This document shows, in pieces, positions 56,335 to 64,000 of a DNA stretch of 64,000 nucleotides (the first letter of the stretch is position 1; each line of letters starts with the position of its first letter). Made by a program: the position numbers and the translations under genes. Source of the stretch: Streptomyces sp. NBC_01460 (GTDB taxonomy: Bacteria > Actinomycetota > Actinomycetes > Streptomycetales > Streptomycetaceae); contig NZ_CP109473.1 of NCBI RefSeq assembly GCF_036227405.1, positions 5,828,001 through 5,892,000 of the forward strand, in the 5' to 3' direction. The notes under the pieces were generated by a model. That model was not told the DNA's origin. It ran no database searches and saw nothing but the letters and a program-made list of their open reading frames with translations.

Positions 56335-59300
56335 ATGCCCCGTACACCGCACACCCGCGCACGCCACCGCGCGAGACCGGCGACCGCCGCGCTCGCCGCA
56401 GCCACCGTCCTCGCCTCGCTCCTCGCCGGGGCCGTCCCCAGCGCGGCCGCCGACGCCGAGGACCCCGCCCCCGTCCTCGTCGACCGCTTCGAGGGCGAGG
56501 TCCCCTTCGGCAACCCGCCCGCCGACTCCCTGTTCACCTGGGGCGGCGACGCGGACGACCACCCCGCGCTGGAGTTCAGGGAGCGCGCCGACGCACCCGA
56601 GGGCGCCAAGGTCCTCCAGGGGACGTACGACATCAGCGCCTGGGGCGGACTGAGCCACGAGTTCGCCGTCGACCAGCCGCCCGAGGACTGGACCGCCCAC
56701 AAGGGCATCCGCTTCTGGTGGTACGGACAGAACACCGCGCCCCTGCCGCCCGGTTCGGGCAAGCGGATCAACTTCGAGATCAAGGACGGCGGCGCGAACG
56801 GCGGCGCCTCCGAGCTGTGGACCACTTCCTTCACCGACGACTGGGAGGGGTGGCACCAGGTCGAGATCCCCTTCGCGGACTTCGTCTACCGCGCGGACTA
56901 CCAGCCCGTCGGCGGCATCGACCAGGTCCTCGGCCTGAACGAGATGTGGGGCTACGCCCTCACCCTGCCGACCGGCGCGCCCGGTTCCTTCGCCATGGAC
57001 GCCGTCGAGCTCTACGGCAAGGCCGACCCCGCCCTGAAGTCGAGCGTCGTCGTGGACTCCGCCGTGCACACGGTCAAGGAGGGCGGCTCGGCGGACATCA
57101 GGATCTCCGTCGCCACCACCGGCTCCGTGCCCGTCGAGGAGCCCGTCACCGTCGCGTACACGACCAAGGGCGGCAGCGCCGAGTCCGGCAAGGACTACAC
57201 CCCGGTCAGCGGCACCCACACCTTCCCCGCGGGCACCGCCTCCGGCACCACGCACACCGTCACCGTGGCCACCGCCAAGGACAAGGGGGCCGAGTCCGCG
57301 GAGACGGTCCCGCTGGAGCTCACGGTCACCGGTGCCAAGGCGCCCAAGGAGAACCCGCAGGTCGTCATCGACGCCCACGGGCTGCCCTACCAGAACGCGA
57401 AGCTCCCGGTGAAGCAGCGCGTCGCCGACCTGCTGGCGCGGATGTCGCCGGCCGAGAAGGCCGGCCAGATGACCCAGGCCGAGCGCAACGCGCTGAAGTC
57501 GCAGGGCGACATCGCCGCCTACGACCTCGGCTCGCTGCTCTCCGGCGGCGGCTCGGTGCCCACCCCGAACACGCCCGAGGCGTGGGCGAAGATGGTGGAC
57601 GCCTACCAACTGCGCGCCCAGGCCACCCGCTTCCAGATCCCGCTGATCTACGGCGTGGACGCGGTGCACGGCCACAACAACGTGATCGGCTCGACGATCA
57701 TGCCGCACAACATCGGCATCGGCGCGGGCCGTGACCCGAAGCTCGCGGAGAGGACGGGTGCGGTCACCGCGAGCGAGGTCCGCGCCACGGGCATCCCGTG
57801 GGACTTCGCCCCCTGCGTGTGCGTCACCCGCGACGAGCGCTGGGGCCGCTCCTACGAGGCGTACGGCGAGGACCCCGCCCTGGTCGAGGCCATGGAGACG
57901 GTCATCACCGGCATGCAGGGCAGCGCGTCGGGCAAGGACCTCGCCCGCAACGACAAGGTGCTGGCCAGCGCCAAGCACTTCGTCGGCGACGGCGGCACGG
58001 AGTTCGGCTCCTCCACCACCGGCTCGTACACCATCGACCAGGGCGTCACGAAGGTCACGCGGCAGGAGCTCGAAGCCGTGCACCTGGCGCCGTTCGCCGA
58101 GTCCGTGAAGCGCGGCGTCGGCACGGTCATGCCGTCGTACTCCTCGCTGGACGTCCTCGGCGACGACGCCGGCCCGGTGAAGATGCACGCCAACGCGGAG
58201 ATGATCAACGGCGTGCTCAAGGACCGGATGGGCTTCGAGGGCTTCGTCATCAGCGACTGGCAGGCCATCGACCAGATCCCCGGTGACTACGCGAGCGACG
58301 TCCGCACCTCGGTCAACGCCGGCCTCGACATGATCATGGTCCCGACCGCGTACCAGGACTTCACGAGGACGCTCCAGGACGAGGTCACCGCCGGCCGGAT
58401 CGGCCAGGCCCGGATCGACGACGCGGTGTCCCGGATCCTCACCCAGAAGTTCCGCCTCGGCCTCTTCGAGAAGCCGTACGCCGACACGTCGAACCTGGAC
58501 GACGTCGGCTCGGCGCTGCACCGCGCGGTCGCCCGTGAGGCAGCCGCCACGTCCCAGGTGCTCCTGAAGAACGACGGCTCGGTGCTCCCGCTCAAGGCCT
58601 CGCAGAAGGTCTACGTCGCCGGCTCCAACGCCGACGACCTCGGCAACCAGGCCGGCGGCTGGACCGTCAGCTGGCAGGGCGCCTCCGGTGCCACCACCAC
58701 GGGTACGACGATCCTGAAGGGCATCGAGAAGAACACCTCCTCGGCCACCTTCTCCAAGGACGCCTCCGCCCCGACCGACGGCTACGACGCCGGTGTCGTG
58801 GTCGTCGGCGAGAAGCCGTACGCCGAGGGCATCGGGGACGTGGGCAACGGCCACGACCTGGAGCTCTCCGAGGCCGACAAGAAGGCCGTCGACACGGTCT
58901 GCGCCGCCATGAAGTGCGCGGTCCTGATCGTCTCGGGCCGCCCCCAGCTCATCGGGGACCGGCTCGGCGACATCGACGCGCTGGTCGCCTCCTGGCTGCC
59001 GGGCACCGAGGGCGACGGCGTCGCCGACGTCCTCTACGGCAAGCGGGCCTTCACCGGACAGCTCCCGGTGACCTGGCCGAAGTCGGAGTCGCAGCTGCCG
59101 ATCAACGTCGGCGACGCGGCCTACGACCCGCAGTTCCCGTACGGCTGGGGACTGACCACCCTGAAGAAGGTGCCGTCGGGCGGTGACCTCACCCTCGCGG
59201 GCCTCGCCGTCGCCGCCCAGCTCGCCGAGCGGGCGGGCCTGGGCAGGACCGCGGTCGGCAAGGAGATCGTGGACCGGGCGAGGCTCCTGGTCCAGCAGAG

Positions 59301-59430
59301 GGCCGGCGGCAAGCTGACCCCGGCGGTGTCCAAGCCCTTCGCGGAGGCGGACCACCTGCTGCTCACCGGTGACCTGACCGGAGCGGTGGCGAAGCTGCGC
59401 GCGGCGTACCGCGCCGTGCCGCAGGGGTAA
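56335..59430 (+). CDS. secreted multidomain GH3 beta-glucosidase
   Basis: This 1031-residue secreted enzyme has a Sec signal to ~40 (ATVLASLLAGAVPSAAA). Then come a CBM11/CIA30-like beta-sandwich (~45-230: VLVDRFEGEVPFGNPPADSL, GIRFWWYGQNTAPL), a Calx-beta-like module (~240-335), the GH3 barrel (~350-660) with nucleophile Asp in GFEGFVISDWQAIDQ (~641) and KHF in VLASAKHFVGDGG, the GH3 C-domain (~700-920), and a C-terminal FIMAH-like helical domain (~950-1031). It probably trims beta-glucan outside the cell. GAGCAGAGAAGAG lies upstream of the ATG. It ends the glycan locus. Confidence 0.93.
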   Translation: MPRTPHTRARHRARPATAALAAATVLASLLAGAVPSAAADAEDPAPVLVDRFEGEVPFGNPPADSLFTWGGDADDHPALEFRERADAPEGAKVLQGTYDISAWGGLSHEFAVDQPPEDWTAHKGIRFWWYGQNTAPLPPGSGKRINFEIKDGGANGGASELWTTSFTDDWEGWHQVEIPFADFVYRADYQPVGGIDQVLGLNEMWGYALTLPTGAPGSFAMDAVELYGKADPALKSSVVVDSAVHTVKEGGSADIRISVATTGSVPVEEPVTVAYTTKGGSAESGKDYTPVSGTHTFPAGTASGTTHTVTVATAKDKGAESAETVPLELTVTGAKAPKENPQVVIDAHGLPYQNAKLPVKQRVADLLARMSPAEKAGQMTQAERNALKSQGDIAAYDLGSLLSGGGSVPTPNTPEAWAKMVDAYQLRAQATRFQIPLIYGVDAVHGHNNVIGSTIMPHNIGIGAGRDPKLAERTGAVTASEVRATGIPWDFAPCVCVTRDERWGRSYEAYGEDPALVEAMETVITGMQGSASGKDLARNDKVLASAKHFVGDGGTEFGSSTTGSYTIDQGVTKVTRQELEAVHLAPFAESVKRGVGTVMPSYSSLDVLGDDAGPVKMHANAEMINGVLKDRMGFEGFVISDWQAIDQIPGDYASDVRTSVNAGLDMIMVPTAYQDFTRTLQDEVTAGRIGQARIDDAVSRILTQKFRLGLFEKPYADTSNLDDVGSALHRAVAREAAATSQVLLKNDGSVLPLKASQKVYVAGSNADDLGNQAGGWTVSWQGASGATTTGTTILKGIEKNTSSATFSKDASAPTDGYDAGVVVVGEKPYAEGIGDVGNGHDLELSEADKKAVDTVCAAMKCAVLIVSGRPQLIGDRLGDIDALVASWLPGTEGDGVADVLYGKRAFTGQLPVTWPKSESQLPINVGDAAYDPQFPYGWGLTTLKKVPSGGDLTLAGLAVAAQLAERAGLGRTAVGKEIVDRARLLVQQRAGGKLTPAVSKPFAEADHLLLTGDLTGAVAKLRAAYRAVPQG

Positions 59431-59491
59431 CAGCATGGAAGGGACCCGGGCGGGCGACGCATTTATCACCCGTCCGGGTTACCTTCGGAGT

Positions 59492-60880
59492 ATGCGGAAG
59501 AGGCTGTTCGCCCCCTTGTGGGCCGGCCTGCTGCTGATCCTCTCGGCGGCACTACTGGCCCTGTCCTCCCCTGCCCAAGCCGCCCCGTCCACGATCGACG
59601 ACGCGGCCCGTGCCCTGCGCCAGGGCCCCGTGTACGTCGACCCGGCGGCGTCCGGCCGGCTCTCGGCGTCCCAGGAGGCCGCCCTGGAGAAGAAGATCAC
59701 GGACGCCGACAAGCCGGTCTTCGTGGCCGTGCTGCCGGCGACGTCCCAGTACCCGCCGGAGAACCTGCTCCAGAACCTGCGCACCGACACCGGGATCACC
59801 GGTGTCTACGCCGTCCGCCTCGGCGACGGGTTCGACGCGGGCGCCGACCCGCAGGTGATGCCGACCCGGGCCGTCGAGAACCTCACGACACTCGTGAAGG
59901 CACCCGGCGCGGACACCAGCACGGCGGCGCAGCTGAACGCGTTCGTCGACAAGGCCGTCGACCAGGCCAAGGGCAGCGCCCCGGCCTCCTGGTCCGGTGG
60001 TTCCGCGGACGACGGTGCCACGAACGGCGCCCCGGTGGCCGGTCTGGTCGTCCTGGGCGGAGTGGTCGTCCTCGGCGGCGGCGCCGCCTTCGCGGTCGTC
60101 CGCCGCAACAGGAAGCGCAAGGAGGAAGAGGAGCAGGCCGCTCTGGAGAAGCTCCGGGTCGTCGTGGACGAGGACATCACCGCGTACGGCGAGACCCTGG
60201 ACCGGCTGGACTTCCACCCGGCCGAGAAGGGCGCGGACGACGCGATGCGCATCGACTACGAGCGCGCGCTCGACTCCTACGAGGACGCCAAGTCCCGGAT
60301 GGGCGGCGCGCGCCACCCCTCCGACGTACGCGGGGTCACCCAGGCCCTGGAGGACGGCCGCTTCTCCCTCGCCGTCCTGGAGGCCCGTCGCACGGGCCGG
60401 TCGCTCCCGGCGCGCAGGCCGCCCTGTTTCTTCGACCCGCGCCACGGCCCCTCGGTCGCGGACGTCATGTGGACACCGTCCGGCGGCGCGTCCCGCGAGG
60501 TCCCCGTCTGCGGCGCCGACGAGGTCCGGCTCCGCGAGGGCGAGGACCCCATGAGCCGCACGGTCGACGTCGGCGACGGCCGACGGCGCCCGTACTGGGA
60601 GGCGGGCCCCGCCTACGGCCCCTGGGCCGGCGGCTACTTCGGCGGCGGGCTGCTGCCGGGCCTGCTGGTCGGCACCATGCTCGGCTCGATGCTCTCCACC
60701 CCGGCGTACGCGGCGGAGTACGGCGGCGGCGACTTCGGCGGTGGCGGAGGGGGCGGCGACTGGGGCGGCGGAGACGTCTCCGGCTCCGACTTCGACTCCT
60801 CCGGCTTCGGCGGCGGCGGCTTCGGGGACGGCGGTGGGTTCGGCGGCGGTGGCGGGTTCGACGGCGGCGGCGGGTTCTGA
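59492..60880 (+). CDS. membrane protein with Gly-rich C-terminal tail, unknown function
   Basis: This 462-residue protein has a signal peptide (FAPLWAGLLLILSAALLALS, cleavage near AQAAP), a soluble extracytoplasmic domain (~30-170; TPM-like look, RLSASQEAALEKKITDADKP), one membrane helix (APVAGLVVLGGVVVLGGGAA), a charged cytoplasmic coil (RNRKRKEEEEQAALEKLRVV), a globular part with CFFDPRHGPSVADVMW, and a tail of Gly/Asp/Phe repeats (GGGFGDGGGFGGGGGFDGGG). No named family is certain. GGAG is only 1 nt from the ATG, so TACCTT at 59480-59485 as a -10 box of a leaderless mRNA is an alternative. Confidence 0.78.
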   Translation: MRKRLFAPLWAGLLLILSAALLALSSPAQAAPSTIDDAARALRQGPVYVDPAASGRLSASQEAALEKKITDADKPVFVAVLPATSQYPPENLLQNLRTDTGITGVYAVRLGDGFDAGADPQVMPTRAVENLTTLVKAPGADTSTAAQLNAFVDKAVDQAKGSAPASWSGGSADDGATNGAPVAGLVVLGGVVVLGGGAAFAVVRRNRKRKEEEEQAALEKLRVVVDEDITAYGETLDRLDFHPAEKGADDAMRIDYERALDSYEDAKSRMGGARHPSDVRGVTQALEDGRFSLAVLEARRTGRSLPARRPPCFFDPRHGPSVADVMWTPSGGASREVPVCGADEVRLREGEDPMSRTVDVGDGRRRPYWEAGPAYGPWAGGYFGGGLLPGLLVGTMLGSMLSTPAYAAEYGGGDFGGGGGGGDWGGGDVSGSDFDSSGFGGGGFGDGGGFGGGGGFDGGGGF

Positions 60881-60905
60881 GCGTCTTCGCGGCGTGTCGG
60901 CGCTC

Positions 60906-61916
60906 CTACCTCAGACGGGTCCACCAGACGGCCACTCCGCCGAGGACGATCAGCAGGCACATCACGGCGTTGCTCCGCCGGTAGTCCATCAGGACCGCCG
61001 TGAACTCGCGGATCGTCGCGTTGGGCCAGAAGTACGCGGCCGTGGGCGCGCCCACCACCTGTCCCCGGATCCGGACCCGTCGGGCGGTGAGGGCGGCACG
61101 GAAGGCGTGGTAGTTGTTCGTCACGACGACGCACCGGTAGCCGGGTTTCGCCTCCTCCATGATCGCTTTGCTGAACCGCAGGTTCTCCTCCGTCGTCGTC
61201 GACCGGTCCTCCCGCTCGATGAGGTGAGCCGGAAAGCCCTCGGCCACCAGGTGATCCGCCATGGCGTGGGATTCGGGCAGGTCCTCGTCGGGTCCCTGCC
61301 CGCCCGAGGTGATGAGCACGGGGGAACCGCCGCGCCGGGAGAGCCGGGCGTGGACCTCCCGCCCCCGCTTCAGCCGGCTCGCGAGCAGCGGCGGCACGGT
61401 GGACCCGCCGACGAGCCCCGAACCCAGCACCACCACGAAATCGGCCCTGCGGCGTACCAGCAGCCGTCCGTAGAGGAAGGCGTAGCAGACGAAGCAGAGG
61501 AACAGGAACGAGAAGTAGAGCGCCAGCCCGCCGGCCGTGGCCGCCACCCCGATCAGCACCGGGGTCCGCAGCACGGCGGCGACGGCCAGCAGGGCGAGCA
61601 CGGCGAGGATCGCCAGGGCGCTCAGCAGCGACAGCAGGTTGGACGGGCTCCTGCCCTCCTTGCGCAGCATCCGTACGCCGTTGTGGAAGAGGAAGTACGT
61701 CAGGACGAGGACGGCCACGGCACCCGGAACCAGCAGCGACACAGCCACGACCCGTGCCGACACGGACCCCGACGAGACCGTGCTGTGCAGGAGGCCCGCC
61801 AGGGCGCAGAGAACCGCCAGCCCCAGGATCACAGCGTTGCTGAACTTCCGGCGCTCACGCGAGACGCTCACACAGAAGGCGAGGAGAAGGAGCGCCGCCG
61901 GGGCGTAGATCACCAT
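60906..61916 (-). CDS. YdcF/DUF218-family membrane protein
   Basis: This 336-residue protein has four to five N-terminal membrane segments (VIYAPAALLLLAFCVSVS, VVAVSLLVPGAVAVLVLTYF, LLSALAILAVLALLAVAAVL and ATAGGLALYFSFLFLCFVCY). A DUF218 domain follows: FVVVLGSGLVGGSTVPPLLA, VLITSGGQGPDEDLPESHAM, EDRSTTTEENLRFSKAIMEE and VVVTNNYHAFRAALTARRVR. A last helix ends the protein. Relatives (ElyC/SanA/YdcF) act in envelope biology; the reaction is unclear. TACGCT lies 6 nt before the ATG, suggesting a leaderless mRNA. It is convergent with the Gly-rich protein gene. Confidence 0.88.
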   Translation of the reverse strand: MVIYAPAALLLLAFCVSVSRERRKFSNAVILGLAVLCALAGLLHSTVSSGSVSARVVAVSLLVPGAVAVLVLTYFLFHNGVRMLRKEGRSPSNLLSLLSALAILAVLALLAVAAVLRTPVLIGVAATAGGLALYFSFLFLCFVCYAFLYGRLLVRRRADFVVVLGSGLVGGSTVPPLLASRLKRGREVHARLSRRGGSPVLITSGGQGPDEDLPESHAMADHLVAEGFPAHLIEREDRSTTTEENLRFSKAIMEEAKPGYRCVVVTNNYHAFRAALTARRVRIRGQVVGAPTAAYFWPNATIREFTAVLMDYRRSNAVMCLLIVLGGVAVWWTRLR

Positions 61917-62034
61917 GCGTACAGCGTAGGCAGCGCGCCGGTCCGGCGGGACGGCGAGGTGGGACCACGGCGGGAAGGTGCGGGTGGCGCGGAGATCCGG
62001 CGTGTCCTCCGGGGCCGCGAGCCGTTGATCCGGC

Positions 62035-62268
62035 ATGAAGAAGCGAAGCGCACTCGCCGTTCTCACGTTCGCCACCGGCGTGGTCATCGCCGCGATCAGT
62101 CCGCACCCGGGAGACGGGGACGTCGCACACGCGGCCGGACAGCCCGTCTCGCTCGGAGCGCTCGACGACGCCGGGGGACTCGGCGAACTGGTCGACGGCG
62201 CCGCCGGAGCCACGGCATCCACCGTCTCCACGGTCGTCAGCACGGTGGAGGAAGCCCGCGACAGCTGA
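62035..62268 (+). CDS. small secreted protein, unknown function
   Basis: This encodes 77 residues with a signal peptide (KKRSALAVLTFATGVVIAAI, possible cleavage near AHAAGQ). The mature part is short, Gly/Ala/Val-rich and acidic (LGALDDAGGLGELVDGAAGA, TASTVSTVVSTVEEARDS). No ribosome binding site is obvious before ATG 62035. The composition resembles small Streptomyces surface proteins, but no family such as the chaplins is matched. It sits alone between a DUF218 gene and a flavoprotein gene. Confidence 0.6.
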   Translation: MKKRSALAVLTFATGVVIAAISPHPGDGDVAHAAGQPVSLGALDDAGGLGELVDGAAGATASTVSTVVSTVEEARDS

Positions 62269-62316
62269 GGCGACCGACGAGCGCGGCGCGTTCCGCGCCG
62301 GTCCCGCCTCATGGTT

Positions 62317-62337
62317 CCCGGCACACCGTGTGCCGGG
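62317..62337. terminator. hairpin between convergent genes
   Basis: CCCGGCACA and TGTGCCGGG form a perfect 9-bp stem around CCG. A smaller stem, GGCGCG/CGCGCC, lies just before it. It separates the small secreted protein gene from the flavoprotein gene on the other strand. Confidence 0.6.
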
Positions 62338-62359
62338 GCCGGACGGCGAACCCTGGGCC

Positions 62360-62956
62360 TCAGGCCGCCGCCCCCTCCCACGTCTCCGGCGCCCACACGC
62401 CCGAGCGCTTGAGCGAGGCCGGGCAGTGCAGGTAGATCTCGTCGATGTCCACGACCAGCGCCAGGTCGGGACGCCGGCCCTTGACGGCCATCTCGTCGAA
62501 GAAGGGGGCGTCCGTCAGGATGCGGGCGCGGCCGTTGATCCGCAGGACGGTCATCGCGCCGGGTATCAGGTAGAGCAGGCCCACGTGCGGGTTGGACAGG
62601 ATGTTGTGGAAGCTGTCGCCGCGCCGGTTGCCCGGGAGGTCGGGGAGCACGAGGGTGCACGCGTCCAGGACCCGGGTGAAGCCCGGCTCCCCTCCCCGCG
62701 GTGAGGTGTCGCAGTTGCCGTCGGCGTCGGACGTCGACACCGCGCAGAACGGCGCCCGGGCCAGCAGGCCGAGGTCGTCCTCGGTGAGCTCGTCGTGGAC
62801 CTTCTCGATGACGAGCGGCCAGGGTTCGCCCAGGATCTCCCGCAACTGCTCCGCCGACCGCAGGGGCACCGCTCCGGCGAGGGGGTCGTCGCCGGGGGAG
62901 GGGGCGGTGGCGGGGGCCACGGGCGCGGCATTCGACAAGGGGTTCTCCGTAGTCAC
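62360..62956 (-). CDS. PPOX-class FMN-dependent flavoprotein (MSMEG_1061-like)
   Basis: This 198-residue protein of the pyridoxamine-5'-phosphate-oxidase-like split-barrel fold shows the FMN/phosphate motif CAVSTSDADGNCDTSPRGGE, then TLVLPDLPGNRRGDSFHNIL, SNPHVGLLYLIPGAMTVLRI and NGRARILTDAP, and the C-terminal IDEIYLHCPASLKRSGVW. Relatives reduce or bind F420/FMN-dependent substrates; the role is unknown. GTG 62956 is used and the ribosome binding site is weak. An iron-box-like sequence lies ~34 bp upstream. Confidence 0.85.
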   Translation of the reverse strand: MTTENPLSNAAPVAPATAPSPGDDPLAGAVPLRSAEQLREILGEPWPLVIEKVHDELTEDDLGLLARAPFCAVSTSDADGNCDTSPRGGEPGFTRVLDACTLVLPDLPGNRRGDSFHNILSNPHVGLLYLIPGAMTVLRINGRARILTDAPFFDEMAVKGRRPDLALVVDIDEIYLHCPASLKRSGVWAPETWEGAAA

Positions 62957-62989
62957 ATGGTGCGGCAGCGGACCGCTGACCTGGCGCTG

Positions 62990-63003
62990 TTAGGTTCACC
63001 TTA
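62990..63003. promoter_or_regulatory. iron-box-like near-palindrome
   Basis: TTAGGTTCACCTTA has half-sites TTAGGT and ACCTTA, five of six positions symmetrical. It recalls DmdR/IdeR boxes but is 14 rather than 19 bp. It lies upstream of the PPOX gene. Confidence 0.3.
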
Positions 63004-63167
63004 CTTATGTGCGTGGCTGTCTCCCGTCCCGGGGCGGCGAGCAGGGGCGAGGAACAGTGCACCACCGCACGGAGGCGTGGGCCCTCGCGGGGGAGGACGC
63101 CGGATCCGCCGCACGCGCCCCCGCCACGTGGTGGCGGGTGGCGCGAACGGGTGACAGTCTTGGCCGG

Positions 63168-64000
63168 GTGGACCGTGACCGGGTGGAGAAGCAGCTGCTG
63201 GACGGCCTGACCGTCGACACCAGCAGGCCGGAGCAGCCGATCCTGCTGGACGAGGCGGGCAGGCCGATCAAGACCTGGCGGGAGAACTACCCGTACGAGC
63301 GCAAGATCCGCCGCAAGGAGTACGAGCGGGCCAAGCGCATCCTCCAGATCGAGATGCTCAAGCTGCAGCGGTGGACGAAGGAGACCGGGGCGCGGGTCGT
63401 CGTGGTCTGCGAGGGACGGGACGCGGCCGGCAAGGGCGGCACCATCCAGCGCTTCACCGAGCGCCTCAACCCCCGAGGCGCGCGCATCGTCGCCCTGGAC
63501 AAGCCCACGGACCGCGAGCGGGGCCAGTGGTACTTCCAGCGCTATACGGCCCATCTGCCGGCGCCCGGCGAGCTCGTCTTCTTCGACCGCTCCTGGTACA
63601 ACCGGGCCGGGGTCGAACGCGTCATGGGCTTCTGCACCCCGCCCGAGTACGAACTCTTCCTCCGGCAGTGCCCGGCCTTCGAGCGGATGCTCGTCGACGA
63701 CGGGATCATCGTCGTCAAGTTCTGGTTCTCCGTCTCCCGTGCCGAGCAGCGCACGCGCTTCGCCATCCGCCAGGTCGACCCCGTGCGTCAGTGGAAGCTC
63801 TCGCCCACGGACATCGACTCCCTCGACCGGTGGGACGACTACACCACGGCGAAGATCGACATGTTCCGCGCCACCGACACCGAGCACGCGCCGTGGACCG
63901 TCGTGAAGAGCAACGACAAGCGCCGGGCCCGTCTCGAAGCGATGCGCAGCCTCCTCGCACGCATCGACTACGCGGCCAAGGACCGCGAGGCCGTCGGCAC
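63168..64000 (+). CDS. ppk2: polyphosphate kinase 2, 3' truncated by window edge
   Basis: The first ~277 residues of a PPK2-type kinase, which moves phosphate between polyphosphate and nucleotides. Walker A is VVVVCEGRDAAGKGGTIQRF. The substrate and lid motifs are ALDKPTDRERGQWYFQRYTA, LVFFDRSWYNRAGVERVMGF and KFWFSVSRAEQRTRFAIRQV. The region RWDDYTTAKIDMFRATD follows. These are the hallmarks of class I PPK2. GTG 63168 (VDRDRVEKQLLDG) is a tentative start with no strong ribosome binding site. The frame is open to base 64000, where the gene is cut a few residues before its expected end. Confidence 0.92.
   Translation, partial: MDRDRVEKQLLDGLTVDTSRPEQPILLDEAGRPIKTWRENYPYERKIRRKEYERAKRILQIEMLKLQRWTKETGARVVVVCEGRDAAGKGGTIQRFTERLNPRGARIVALDKPTDRERGQWYFQRYTAHLPAPGELVFFDRSWYNRAGVERVMGFCTPPEYELFLRQCPAFERMLVDDGIIVVKFWFSVSRAEQRTRFAIRQVDPVRQWKLSPTDIDSLDRWDDYTTAKIDMFRATDTEHAPWTVVKSNDKRRARLEAMRSLLARIDYAAKDREAVG

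Noticed and set aside
60906..63887. A 993-codon minus-strand frame spanning DUF218, PPOX and PPK2 genes
   Set aside because: Only its last third (from 61916) has protein-family similarity; the rest is antisense to or out of frame with real genes.

Overview
The window is high-GC chromosomal DNA (roughly 70% G+C by eye, strong G/C third-position bias, many GTG and some TTG starts) typical of Streptomyces. Gene order (ligA, a GGDEF-EAL gene, gatCAB, ilvBNC, serA, a proline-catabolism pair, leuB, ilvE, cimA) matches my memory of the S. coelicolor core chromosome around SCO5494-SCO5530. That synteny is recalled, not computed. I saw no tRNA, rRNA, CRISPR array, insertion sequence or prophage.

Layout. 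1-6.8 kb: the 3' end of ligA, a membrane GGDEF-EAL protein (probably RmdB), and gatC-gatA-small ORF-gatB for the Glu-tRNA(Gln) amidotransferase. 7-18 kb: mixed accessory genes: a Tat-exported phospholipase C, an MMPL transporter remnant, an acetyltransferase, a large LuxR-type ATPase regulator behind 21-bp tandem repeats, a lipoprotein sugar dehydrogenase, an aldo/keto reductase and a hydroxyacid dehydrogenase. 18-21 kb: a second membrane c-di-GMP protein with an intact GGDEF and a ruined EAL domain. 21-27 kb: ilvB-ilvN-ilvC behind a leader-peptide attenuator, then serA. 27-31 kb: a PucR-type regulator divergent from proline dehydrogenase and P5C dehydrogenase. 31-36 kb: an SDR/XRE pair and a cytoplasmic GH3/TetR pair, each divergent around an inverted repeat. 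36.5-39 kb: a 42-aa ORF, leuB and ilvE. 39.4-43.4 kb: a urease-like gamma-beta fusion plus alpha subunit without accessory genes, then agmatine deiminase and a TetR regulator. 43.4-45.3 kb: cimA behind its own leader-peptide attenuator.

45.4-59.4 kb reads as a glycan-use locus: a secreted GH30 enzyme with a lectin domain, a LacI regulator, an Opp/Dpp-type ABC transporter with overlapping genes, a cytoplasmic GH1 beta-glucosidase and a secreted multidomain GH3. The likely logic is outside cleavage, uptake of oligosaccharides, and inside hydrolysis, with LacI control through palindromes upstream of lacI and inside the binding-protein gene. 59.4-64 kb: membrane or secreted proteins of unknown role, a PPOX-type flavoprotein and the start of a PPK2 polyphosphate kinase.

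The best candidates for undescribed biology are: (1) the urease-like/agmatine deiminase operon, whose perfect 21-bp palindrome sits on a well-spaced promoter and whose enzyme might act on a ureido compound other than urea; (2) the beta-glucan locus with an operator inside a signal-peptide coding region; (3) the 21-bp repeats, two helical turns apart, before the LuxR-type regulator. Small ORFs, leader peptides, operators and two gene remnants are also recorded.
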